Below are positions 9,380-17,871 of a stretch of 64,000 nucleotides of DNA, piece after piece. The number at the start of each line of letters is the position of its first letter. The first letter of the stretch is position 1. This stretch comes from Saprospiraceae bacterium (GTDB taxonomy: Bacteria; Bacteroidota; Bacteroidia; Chitinophagales; Saprospiraceae). The position numbers were made by a program, and so were the translations under genes. The stretch covers positions 406,001-470,000 of the forward strand of contig JADJLQ010000001.1 in NCBI GenBank assembly GCA_016709995.1, in the 5' to 3' direction. The notes beneath the pieces were generated by a model. It was given only the letters and a program-made list of their open reading frames with translations. It did no database searches and was not told the origin of the DNA.

Positions 9380-10081
9380 CTATCGGGTCCTCAAATCCAA
9401 AGACTTATTTAATTGAGCTTGTTGTATGGCTGGGTCATCAGAGAGCATTTTTATAAAAGCATCAGTGGTTCCGGGCTCTATCATTGCGGTGACTGTCCAA
9501 TATTGATTGGTAGCAGGATCAAGTCTTTTTCCAAGCATCATCTCGTAAGCATTATATTTTTGGAGAACATCGGCGATGGTCATTCCAGGTTCTAATTGTA
9601 GGATGAATTCGGTTTTTGTCCGATTTTCCACCAATTTTTCCCAGTGGTCGCTCAGCGCCATTGAATCTATGCGATCAGCAAATCTTTGTAAGGCACCGGG
9701 ATATTGATAATTGGTGAATATCTTTTTTTCCGGATTTTCACCGAAGTAGATTATTTCAGTAGAGGGCGCATCAGCGATGGGCTCCCGGTATTCGTCTCTA
9801 AAGGCAGCCAGGTTTAAATCCTTAAGTGTGGATTTAATCTCCTTCAATTCGACTTTGGTCAGCTGATATGTATACATTCCGTTAATATTCATGTTTTGTT
9901 TAGCATGAAGCTTCATAATGCCGCTTTGGTATATGGTCACATTATATACAGGGCAATATCCGAAACAAGGCGACTTGGACATTTCAAATAGTTTTGCCCC
10001 CGGTGTACTGACCAGCACCTTTTTTGGACTACACTGCATCAGACTACTCCATACAAGGCTTATGATTATAAATTGCTTCAT
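9380..10081 (-). CDS. DUF6438 domain lipoprotein
   Basis: A 233-residue predicted lipoprotein: hydrophobic N-terminus ending in SSLMQC (lipidated Cys17), then KLFEMSKSPCFGYCPVYNVTIYQ, which is the DUF6438 signature with its paired cysteines. The rest of the roughly 110-residue domain follows, with a further C-terminal region of about 75 residues without a recognised domain. Probably in the periplasm or on the outer membrane; function unknown. It starts 1 base after the stop of the upstream M43 protease gene on the same strand, so the two are likely cotranscribed. Confidence 0.8.
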   Translation of the reverse strand: MKQFIIISLVWSSLMQCSPKKVLVSTPGAKLFEMSKSPCFGYCPVYNVTIYQSGIMKLHAKQNMNINGMYTYQLTKVELKEIKSTLKDLNLAAFRDEYREPIADAPSTEIIYFGENPEKKIFTNYQYPGALQRFADRIDSMALSDHWEKLVENRTKTEFILQLEPGMTIADVLQKYNAYEMMLGKRLDPATNQYWTVTAMIEPGTTDAFIKMLSDDPAIQQAQLNKSLDLRTR

Positions 10082-10082
10082 C

Positions 10083-11345
10083 TCAAAGTTTTAAAAATTT
10101 CACAGTTTTCTGTTCTTTATTATAACGAAAATATAAAAAGTAAATTCCCGCAGGCCAGTGTTTTATTTCTACATCCACGGCTGGTATTATATATAGTTCA
10201 CTTTCGAGCAATGATTGGCCCTGGGTGTTAAATACGGAATAATAGATAGGGTTTTCAGGTAATTCGCTCTGGATATGCAAATTACCCCTTGAATTGGATA
10301 TTTTTATATTCAATAACTCTAGAGAAACTGGTTTGGGTAGCAGTGCACAGGAGATGGGTTGGTTGAGCAAGGAGTTTCTTGAAGTCTGTAGCGTAGTCCA
10401 CATCAGATAGACCTGGTCCCTGGTAAAAAACTTTGAACATTCGTCATCAACAAAATCCATAAAATTCATAAACATGCTCTTTTGTCCGCAGGAAAATTGA
10501 GGATGCTGAGGGCAATCAAAATAGGGCCCTTGCTGCGGTGGAGTGTCTTGCAGTCCATCATCTTCGTCACAATCTCCTATGATCTGCCCCCAGGTATGTT
10601 TGAGGCCGAGGTAATGGCCCATTTCATGTACCAGGGTTCGCCCTAATATTTTGGCACCCGGGGAAATCGTGAAATAAATGGGATCGATCACGATACCATC
10701 TTCTTCCATCACGGGAACCATACCGCCTATCGTGCTTCTTCCAAATATATTTTCCATCCGGCCCACCCAGATATTGATATACTTATCCGTAGGCCAGGCA
10801 TCATGCCCTCCAGATCGAGCATAATGTATCTGAAAGCGATTGAGTACATCTTTTACCGATCCGATATGATCTATAGTGGTTCTGGTTCGTGTAATGCCAC
10901 TATGTGGATTGCCTGAAGGGTCCTGGGCGGCGAGGCAGAATCTGATCTGTGGGTCGCCAATCGCAGCTGCGAATTCTGAAGGAATATCCGCCCTGCCTTT
11001 TGTGGTCTGATTAAAATCAATATTGAGCCTTTCTATCTGTTTTGCGATCACTTCGTCTGATAAATTATCTTTTTCATCAAACCAGACGATGTGTACAACT
11101 ATAGGTAAAATGGTAGCTGACCTGGAATTCAGTTTCAACTCTTTAAGTGAGCTTGGTTCGCTTGATCTCAGAAGATAATAATCATCAGTACCACAAGGAA
11201 TGTTTTGGGAGAAGGCTATAAAAGGAAGTATTACCAGTAGGCATAATAGCAGGTGTCGATATTTTTTATACCAGGTTGATAGCAAATGATATAGGTAATG
11301 TCGTCCAAAGATACTTATAAATGAATCTATTGACTTGACTCCCAA
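10083..11345 (-). CDS. secreted M43 (pappalysin-like) zinc metalloprotease with T9SS sorting domain
   Basis: A 420-residue exported protease. A hydrophobic signal segment (HLLLCLLVILPFIAFSQ, about residues 30-47) precedes the catalytic domain, which has the metzincin motif HEMGHYLGLKH starting at His240 and the downstream CGQKSMFMNFMDFVDDEC segment with the Met-turn (SMFMNFMD) typical of M43. Disulphide cysteines (GDCDEDD, CPQHPQFSC) fit this family. The C-terminus (SVFNTQGQSLLES, WPAGIYFLYF, KTVKFLKL) is a type A T9SS signal, implying outer-membrane translocation and surface or extracellular location. The unusually long stretch before the signal core hints that a later, non-ATG start may be used. 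Confidence 0.88.
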   Translation of the reverse strand: MGVKSIDSFISIFGRHYLYHLLSTWYKKYRHLLLCLLVILPFIAFSQNIPCGTDDYYLLRSSEPSSLKELKLNSRSATILPIVVHIVWFDEKDNLSDEVIAKQIERLNIDFNQTTKGRADIPSEFAAAIGDPQIRFCLAAQDPSGNPHSGITRTRTTIDHIGSVKDVLNRFQIHYARSGGHDAWPTDKYINIWVGRMENIFGRSTIGGMVPVMEEDGIVIDPIYFTISPGAKILGRTLVHEMGHYLGLKHTWGQIIGDCDEDDGLQDTPPQQGPYFDCPQHPQFSCGQKSMFMNFMDFVDDECSKFFTRDQVYLMWTTLQTSRNSLLNQPISCALLPKPVSLELLNIKISNSRGNLHIQSELPENPIYYSVFNTQGQSLLESELYIIPAVDVEIKHWPAGIYFLYFRYNKEQKTVKFLKL

Positions 11346-11548
11346 TCCTTCCTGTAAAATTATTCGTTTAATGGCTGGTAATTCAGAGATTACAAACCAG
11401 CCCAGGTCTAAAAAATCAAGGCTTTTTAAAAATCTCCTTTAATTTCGCCTTTCATAAAATGGATGAACTCACCCTGTTTATTGAGTAATACTATGATTTA
11501 CAATGGATTGGTGGATTAATCTTGTCAAATACAACCTTTAAAAATTAT

Positions 11549-12778
11549 ATGCAACGATCTTCTGTCCACATATCTGGATTCGAAAATAATTACAGTTTGT
11601 GTTTTGATTTTAGCATAGACGAGATTGAGCCATTGATAGCAACTATGGGCACAAGAAGTACCTTATTATCCTATCCATTTCTTAAGTCGATCGAAGAATG
11701 CCCGCCACAAGGATTAAAACCGGTTTATGCAGTTTTGATAGATCATCTTGATCAACCCGTAGGCTTCTTTAACTTCCAGGTAAAATATTTTCAGGCACAG
11801 CAGAGTATGCGCTTAGGCCAGGATGAGGATTTTTTCTGTCGACTACATTTGAGGCTTAAGTCGCTGGTAGTCAATCTTGTAGAATTTAATACTTTGGTGT
11901 GCGGCAATTTGCTCTTAAGTGGGCCGTATGGCTATATATTGCGTCCTGATCATGAGTCGAGTGCAGGCTTGATCTACCAACATATGATAGAAGAAATGCA
12001 GGGCTGGTTGAGGTCTAGAAGTCTGGATACCAATGTTGTGCTCGTTAAAGATTTTTTCCAGGATCAAAAAGTTTTGGAAGAAAGCACCTTCCACAGTTTT
12101 GAGATTCAACCCAATATGATCCTGGACCTGCCGCGACATTGGATGCGCTTTGAGGATTACCTGGATGATTTACATTCCAAGTATCGAATCAGGGCCAGAA
12201 GGGCAATGAAAGCGGCTAATGGGATCCTTCGAAGGGAAATTTCAATGGAAGAAGCCTCCACCTTTCGAGCACAGTTATATGGTTTGTACAAACAGACAGC
12301 CACACATGCAGAGTTTAACCTCGTCGATTTACATCCTGATTACTTCTACCAACTCAAAAAGAACCTGGGGGAAGCATTTCACATTTATACCTACAGTTTA
12401 AAAGATGAATTGGTGGCATTCTATACCGTCATCGAAGATGGAGCGGAAGATGAGGCTCATTTTCTTGGCATCAATGAATCATTGAACAAACCTTATCAGC
12501 TGTACCTCAATATTTTATTCGACATTATCCAAAGCTCCATTTTACGTAAAAAAACAAGAACCCGATTTTCCCGCACTGCATTAGAGATCAAAAGCAGTGT
12601 TGGTGCCAAAGCACATTCGTTGACCTGTTATATAAAACATCGTAAAGTGATCAACAATACTTTCGTGCCCTATTTATTAGATTTTTTAAACCAGAACCAG
12701 GATTGGGTTCCGCGACATCCATTCAGAGAATCTGAAAATCAACTTGTACCAATTTTTGGTTTGGTGCCGGAAGTCTAA
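11549..12778 (+). CDS. GNAT/FemAB-like N-acyltransferase family protein
   Basis: A 409-residue cytoplasmic protein. The C-terminal half has the pattern of GNAT-fold acyltransferases of the Acetyltransf_6/FemAB-like type: FEDYLDDLHSKYRIRARRA, then LYKQTATHAEFNL, HPDYFYQLKKNL and the core strand DELVAFYTVIE. The N-terminal half resembles the first lobe of such two-domain enzymes. Substrate unknown. An alternative TTG start at 11522 is possible, but the ATG at 11549 is preferred. Its last four bases overlap the convergent stop of the next gene. The fold assignment is from motif impression, not search. Confidence 0.55.
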   Translation: MQRSSVHISGFENNYSLCFDFSIDEIEPLIATMGTRSTLLSYPFLKSIEECPPQGLKPVYAVLIDHLDQPVGFFNFQVKYFQAQQSMRLGQDEDFFCRLHLRLKSLVVNLVEFNTLVCGNLLLSGPYGYILRPDHESSAGLIYQHMIEEMQGWLRSRSLDTNVVLVKDFFQDQKVLEESTFHSFEIQPNMILDLPRHWMRFEDYLDDLHSKYRIRARRAMKAANGILRREISMEEASTFRAQLYGLYKQTATHAEFNLVDLHPDYFYQLKKNLGEAFHIYTYSLKDELVAFYTVIEDGAEDEAHFLGINESLNKPYQLYLNILFDIIQSSILRKKTRTRFSRTALEIKSSVGAKAHSLTCYIKHRKVINNTFVPYLLDFLNQNQDWVPRHPFRESENQLVPIFGLVPEV

Positions 12779-13116
12779 TTCTGATCAAATTTTATTGACA
12801 TATTCAAGCGGGCGTAAGCATGATGTAGTTGGTTGATCTGATTGATTATCAATTCGTCCTGGGTATGGTCAAACTGGATGGTTGAGACCAAAGGTGTTGC
12901 AGTACTTGTTTTGTTTATTCTTACATTATAAGTGATGCCAGTGACCAGTATAACACCTATCATGGCAGCAGCAAGTCTGTACCAGGTAGAGTGCCACAAT
13001 GGTTTTCTTTTTTTATTGGCATGAAGCCTGTCAGCAAGTTTTATCCAGGCATCCTGAGAAGGGGGTACATGGATATCGTTAGAATATCTGCGAAACTGAC
13101 TTTCGATATTATTCAT
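12775..13116 (-). CDS. small single-pass membrane protein, putative anti-sigma partner
   Basis: A 113-residue protein with a cytoplasmic N-terminus (FRRYSNDIHVPPSQDAWIKLADRL), a basic segment, one transmembrane helix (YRLAAAMIGVILVTGITYNV) and a short outer tail. This layout, and its position 1 base behind an ECF sigma gene, suggest an anti-sigma or sigma-regulating role. It lacks a recognisable zinc-binding anti-sigma HxxxCxxC motif, so the role is inferred from context. Confidence 0.6.
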   Translation of the reverse strand: MNNIESQFRRYSNDIHVPPSQDAWIKLADRLHANKKRKPLWHSTWYRLAAAMIGVILVTGITYNVRINKTSTATPLVSTIQFDHTQDELIINQINQLHHAYARLNMSIKFDQN

Positions 13117-13117
13117 A

Positions 13118-13651
13118 CTATATTATTGGTTTTAAGTTTTTTAATTTTTTGTTTTCTACTATTTCCTTTAGCCTTTTCTTGGCCAGGATCAGCTGAGATT
13201 TGGAGGTATTGATACTAATCCCAAGCATATCTGCGATCTCTCTGTGTTTGTACTCTTCCATGACAAATAGGTTAAACACGGTCTTATATCCTACCGGCAG
13301 CTGGTCCAATAATGGAATGACTTCCGAGCCTCTTAATTCAAAATTTTGTAAATCCATATCTTCCTGTGGTATAGGCCATTTTTCGTTCAGTTCTACTTTA
13401 ATCAATTTTTTCTTTCGGATCCACATTAATGCTTCATTGACCATTATTTTTTTCATCCATCCTTCGAAACTACCCCGGCCATCAAATTGACGGATATTGC
13501 TAAATATTTTATAAAACCCTTCTATCATCACATCCTCCGCATCTTCTAGTACATTGATATATCTTCTGCACAATCCCAGCAAAACTGGAGCATACTGATC
13601 ATACAAGGCCTGTTGGCTTAGTCGGTCCTCCTTTTTACAGCCTTCGATCAA
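13118..13651 (-). CDS. ECF-type RNA polymerase sigma factor
   Basis: A 177-residue sigma-70 family factor. Region 2 includes YDQYAPVLLGLCRRYINVLEDAEDVMIEGFYKIFSNI and the DNA-contacting segment FEGWMKKIMVNEALMWIRKK. Region 4 includes VFNLFVMEEYKHREIADMLGISINTSKSQL with its helix-turn-helix. It is encoded directly ahead of the small membrane protein and points away from valS. The regulon is unknown; the closest extracytoplasmic candidates are the envelope genes around it. Confidence 0.88.
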   Translation of the reverse strand: MIEGCKKEDRLSQQALYDQYAPVLLGLCRRYINVLEDAEDVMIEGFYKIFSNIRQFDGRGSFEGWMKKIMVNEALMWIRKKKLIKVELNEKWPIPQEDMDLQNFELRGSEVIPLLDQLPVGYKTVFNLFVMEEYKHREIADMLGISINTSKSQLILAKKRLKEIVENKKLKNLKPII

Positions 13652-13808
13652 GGTCTCAATATGAAGTGTATTTGATTTAATGACTTTTTTGAATTAAAGA
13701 TGCAAATTATCAACATTTTTGGTGCGTACCTACCACGCATACTTATGCTCTCGCTTTAGTGGTCTTCTTGCCAGCCTATTCCACAATGTGCTCTATCTTT
13801 GTGCCCAT

Positions 13809-16457
13809 ATGGAAATTGCGACAAGGTATCAACCTACTGAAGTAGAAGAAAAATGGTATGCACACTGGATGGGTATGGATTACTTTCACTCTATACCCAA
13901 TGACAGAGAACCCTTCAGTGTAGTCATCCCACCGCCGAATGTGACAGGGGTACTCCACATGGGGCATATACTTAATAATACGATTCAGGATGTGCTCGTA
14001 AGAAAAGCGCGCATGGAAGGAAAAAACGCCTGCTGGGTGCCAGGTACTGACCATGCCTCTATCGCTACTGAAGCCAAGGTAGTACGGTGGCTCAGAGACG
14101 AAAAAGGCATCAAAAAGGGAGATCTCGGTAGGGAAGAATTTTTAAAATATGCCTGGCAGTGGACAGACAAGTATGGCGGTATCATTCTCAATCAATTGAA
14201 AAAACTTGGTGCCAGCTGTGATTGGAAGCGAACTGCTTTTACCATGGATGAAATACGAAGCGACGCTGTGTACAAAGTATTTGTCGATTTGCATGAAAAA
14301 GGCAAGTTATACCGTGATTTTAGGATGGTCAATTGGGATCCGGAAGCAAAAACTGTGCTCAGCAATGAAGAAGTCATCTACCACGAAGAGCAGGCTACCT
14401 TATATCATATCGCCTACCAGGTTGTAGATCAGCCAGGTATGAAGGTAATCATTGCCACCCAGCGTCCGGAGACTATCATGGGGGACACGGCGGTAGCGGT
14501 ACATCCTGATGATCCAAGATACAGTGCGCTGAAAGGTCAGCGCGTCCTGGTGCCCCTGGTAGATCGTATGATACCGATCATCTTTGATGAATATGTAGAT
14601 CAGGCATTTGGTACCGGTGCGCTTAAAGTGACCCCTGCACATGATATTAATGATTATGAACTGGGCAAGAAACATGGTCTCGACACCATCGATACCTTAA
14701 ATGATGATGGTACACTTAATGAATCAGCCCAGGTATTTGTCGGCAAAGAAAGATTCGAAGCACGCAAATTGGTCGTGGCCAAACTGCAAGAACTTGGTCT
14801 ACTGGTCAAAACCGAAGATTATAAAACCAATATCGGTCGGTCAGAAAGGACCAATGCTGTGGTAGAACCGAAACTATCCTTGCAATGGTACGTAGATATG
14901 AAAAAATTGTCTGCACCTGCTTTAGAGGCTGTGATGAAGGATGATATACTTTTTATACCTGAGAAATATAAAAATGTCTACAAACACTGGATGGAAAACA
15001 TTCGTGACTGGTGCATATCGAGACAGTTGTGGTGGGGGCATCAAATCCCTGCCTGGTATTTGGCTGGTTCTACTCAGCCCTATGTAGCACTCACTGCCGA
15101 AGAAGCGCTTGAAAAAGCAAAAAAACAGACCGCTAATAATGATTTGACTTTGTCGGATTTGAAACGCGACGAAGATGTTTTGGATACCTGGTTTTCGAGC
15201 TGGTTATGGCCAATATCGGTTTTTGATGGGTTTAATTCAAAAGAAGAATTGGATTATTATTATCCTACCGCGGTCCTGGTCACAGGGTGGGATATCATAT
15301 TTCTTTGGGTCGCCAGGATGATCATGAGTGGCTACGAATGGCAAGGCAATCTGCCGTTTCGAAGTGTTTATTTCACCGGTATGGTGAGAGATAAGCTGCG
15401 TAGGAAGATGAGTAAATCTTTGGGTAATAGTCCGGATTGTCTTGAGTTGATATCCAATTATGGTGCCGATGCAGTGCGATACGGGATACTGGCTTCATCG
15501 CCGGCGGGAGGTGATCTTTTATTTGATGAAAAGCTTTGTGAAAATGGTCGAAATTTTTGTAATAAAATATGGAATGCAACCAGGCTGATCCAGGGATGGA
15601 CGGTAGATCATAATGAAGACCCCAATCCTGTCCAACAGCTTGCTATGCAAACCTATCAACAGAAGTGGAGCAGATGCAAGACTGAAGTCAACCAGAATAT
15701 AGATCAATATCGACTATCTGAGGCTATTACTACACTTTACTCCTTTGTATGGGATGATTTTTGCTCCTGGTATCTGGAGATGATCAAGCCGGAAGCAGGC
15801 ACAGGGATAGCCCCCATCGTCAAAGAAGAGTCGATCGCTTATTTTGAAGAAATCTTGTCAGCACTCCATCCATATCTTCCCTTTATCACCGAAGAGCTCT
15901 GGCATCAATTACGGGATCGTAAGGAAGGAGATGATTGTATCGTGTCGCCTTACCCGGGACCTGCTGCTTATGATGAGACTACCCTCAAAACCATATCGGC
16001 ACTTCAAGACCTTATCAGATCGATCAGGGAAATAAGAAATAAAAATGGCATAGCCATGAAAGAGGAGCTAGCTTTGAAAATATTTGATTCTGAAGAAGGT
16101 CGGGCACTATTCTCGACAGAAAGTCAGATGAAATTCGTCTCTAAATTTGGCAATATCTCCGATATCGAATGGGTTCAATCAGAGGTATCCCAGGCAGTGT
16201 CTTTTATCTGTGGAGCTACTAAATACTTCATACCATTAAATAAAGAAATTGATATTCCAGCTGAAACTGACAGACTGGAAAAAGAATTAGTTTATGCAAA
16301 GGGTTTTGTGGATTCCATCAGGAAAAAACTGGATAACGAACGATTTGTACAAAATGCTAAACCTGAGGTGATAGAAAATGAAAGAAGGAAAATGGCCGAT
16401 GGTATAGAGCGTTTGCAAAGTATCCAGGAAAGTTTGAATCAAATTAAAACAATCTAA
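13809..16457 (+). CDS. valS: valyl-tRNA synthetase
   Basis: Class I aminoacyl-tRNA synthetase charging tRNA-Val. From the ATG at 13809 it is 882 residues. The HIGH-type motif is in PPPNVTGVLHMGHILNN and the KMSKS loop is RRKMSKSLGN. The CP1 editing domain (ATQRPETIMGDTAVAVHP) is complete, with the T-rich editing pocket, and a C-terminal coiled-coil arm (DRLEKELVYAKGFVDSIRKKL) closes the protein. An in-frame GTG at 13719 would add 30 residues absent from the family. Followed after one base by the GH140 gene. Confidence 0.97.
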   Translation: MEIATRYQPTEVEEKWYAHWMGMDYFHSIPNDREPFSVVIPPPNVTGVLHMGHILNNTIQDVLVRKARMEGKNACWVPGTDHASIATEAKVVRWLRDEKGIKKGDLGREEFLKYAWQWTDKYGGIILNQLKKLGASCDWKRTAFTMDEIRSDAVYKVFVDLHEKGKLYRDFRMVNWDPEAKTVLSNEEVIYHEEQATLYHIAYQVVDQPGMKVIIATQRPETIMGDTAVAVHPDDPRYSALKGQRVLVPLVDRMIPIIFDEYVDQAFGTGALKVTPAHDINDYELGKKHGLDTIDTLNDDGTLNESAQVFVGKERFEARKLVVAKLQELGLLVKTEDYKTNIGRSERTNAVVEPKLSLQWYVDMKKLSAPALEAVMKDDILFIPEKYKNVYKHWMENIRDWCISRQLWWGHQIPAWYLAGSTQPYVALTAEEALEKAKKQTANNDLTLSDLKRDEDVLDTWFSSWLWPISVFDGFNSKEELDYYYPTAVLVTGWDIIFLWVARMIMSGYEWQGNLPFRSVYFTGMVRDKLRRKMSKSLGNSPDCLELISNYGADAVRYGILASSPAGGDLLFDEKLCENGRNFCNKIWNATRLIQGWTVDHNEDPNPVQQLAMQTYQQKWSRCKTEVNQNIDQYRLSEAITTLYSFVWDDFCSWYLEMIKPEAGTGIAPIVKEESIAYFEEILSALHPYLPFITEELWHQLRDRKEGDDCIVSPYPGPAAYDETTLKTISALQDLIRSIREIRNKNGIAMKEELALKIFDSEEGRALFSTESQMKFVSKFGNISDIEWVQSEVSQAVSFICGATKYFIPLNKEIDIPAETDRLEKELVYAKGFVDSIRKKLDNERFVQNAKPEVIENERRKMADGIERLQSIQESLNQIKTI

Positions 16458-16458
16458 T

Positions 16459-17867
16459 ATGAATCGTCAAAGCATTTTATATCTCAGGTGTTTGAGTATT
16501 GCGATTTTATGTCCGTTTCTAGGCCTATCCGGACTATCGGCTCAGCTCAAGGTGAGTGACAATCATCGATATATAATACAAGCAGATGGTACTCCGTTTT
16601 TCTGGATGGGGGATACAGCCTGGGAGTTGTTCCATCGATTGACAAAGGAGGAGACGGATCTTTATTTTAAGACAAGGGCTGCTCAGGGATTTAATGTAAT
16701 CCAGGCGGTGGCGCTTGCAGAGATGGATGGCTTGCACACTCCCAATGCCTATGGCGAAATACCACTCGAAAATGATGACCCGCTGCGACCAAGAGAAGCT
16801 TTTTTTCAACACATTGATTATGTAATTGACTTGGCTGCACAATATCATTTATATATTGGATTTTTACCAACCTGGGGTGATAAACTAAACAAAAGCACCT
16901 GGGGTATGGGACCTGAAATATTCAATGCAGCCAATGCCTATGAATATGGTAAATGGCTGGGTCTACGATATAAAAACAAAAAAATATTATCTGGATACTT
17001 GGAGGAGACCGAACTCCAAGGGACGAACAGGATGTAAATGTATGGCGAAGAATGGCTGCCGGTATTCAAGATGGAGTAGGGGGCAAGGATCGGGCATTTA
17101 TGACTTTTCATCCTCAACCAAATAACCTGGAAGATGGAGGATCTTCCAAATGGTTTCATCAAGATGAATGGTTGGATCTGAATATGTTTCAAACTGGCCA
17201 TTGTCGTGAAAACAATGTGTGGGATCGTCTTGCGGTAGCTTATAACAAAACGCCTGCCAAACCGGTACTCGATGGGGAGCCTATTTATGAAGACCACCCT
17301 GTCTGTTTTAATGCCAAAGATCTCGGTACTTCCAGTGCATATGATGTCAGGAAAAATGCCTATCTCGATGTGTTCTCCGGGGCTTGTGGCCACACTTATG
17401 GATGTCATGATATCTGGCAGATGTATAGCCCACAAAGGACTCCTGTAAATGGTCCACACTTTCCATGGTATGTAGCTATGGATTTGCCAGGGGCTAATCA
17501 AATGCGCTATTTACGCCACCTTATGACCTCCAGACCTATGCCCGATAGAGTACCAGATCCTACCATGGTACAAAATCTTTTGCAAGCGCACAATCGAATC
17601 CAGGCTACCAGAGGTAATGATTATTTGATGGTATATTCTTCGCAGGGGTTTCCATTTGAGTTAAGTTTGGGGAAGATTTCAGGAGAGCAATTGCAATCTT
17701 ATTGGTATGAACCCAAAACCGGCAAGTCAATCAAAGGAGATTTAATCACTAATAAAGGAATAAGACAATTTGTGCCACCTAGCCAGGGCTACGGTAATGA
17801 TTGGGTATTGGTGCTGGATGATGCCGGCAAAAAATTTGCTGAACTGATGTATCCTGGTCATAATTAA
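16459..17867 (+). pseudogene. GH140-type (DUF4038) glycoside hydrolase, interrupted by a -1 frameshift
   Basis: Restoring one base gives a 469-residue secreted enzyme of the apiosidase-like GH140 family, which removes apiose-linked units from rhamnogalacturonan II. Signal peptide to SGLSAQ, then GTPFFWMGDTAWELFHRL at the start of the barrel. Reading frame is lost at an A7 run (16978-16984); an eighth A restores KNKKNIIWILGGDRTPRDEQ, which holds the proposed acid/base Asp, and the second part keeps PVLDGEPIYEDHP with the nucleophile Glu. Both halves are otherwise clean: 16459-17037 in the first frame, and from 16983 to the stop at 17867 in the second. Sequencing error, recent mutation or transcript slippage are all possible. 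It starts one base after valS, an odd operon partner. Confidence 0.85.
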
Positions 17868-17871
17868 ATTT

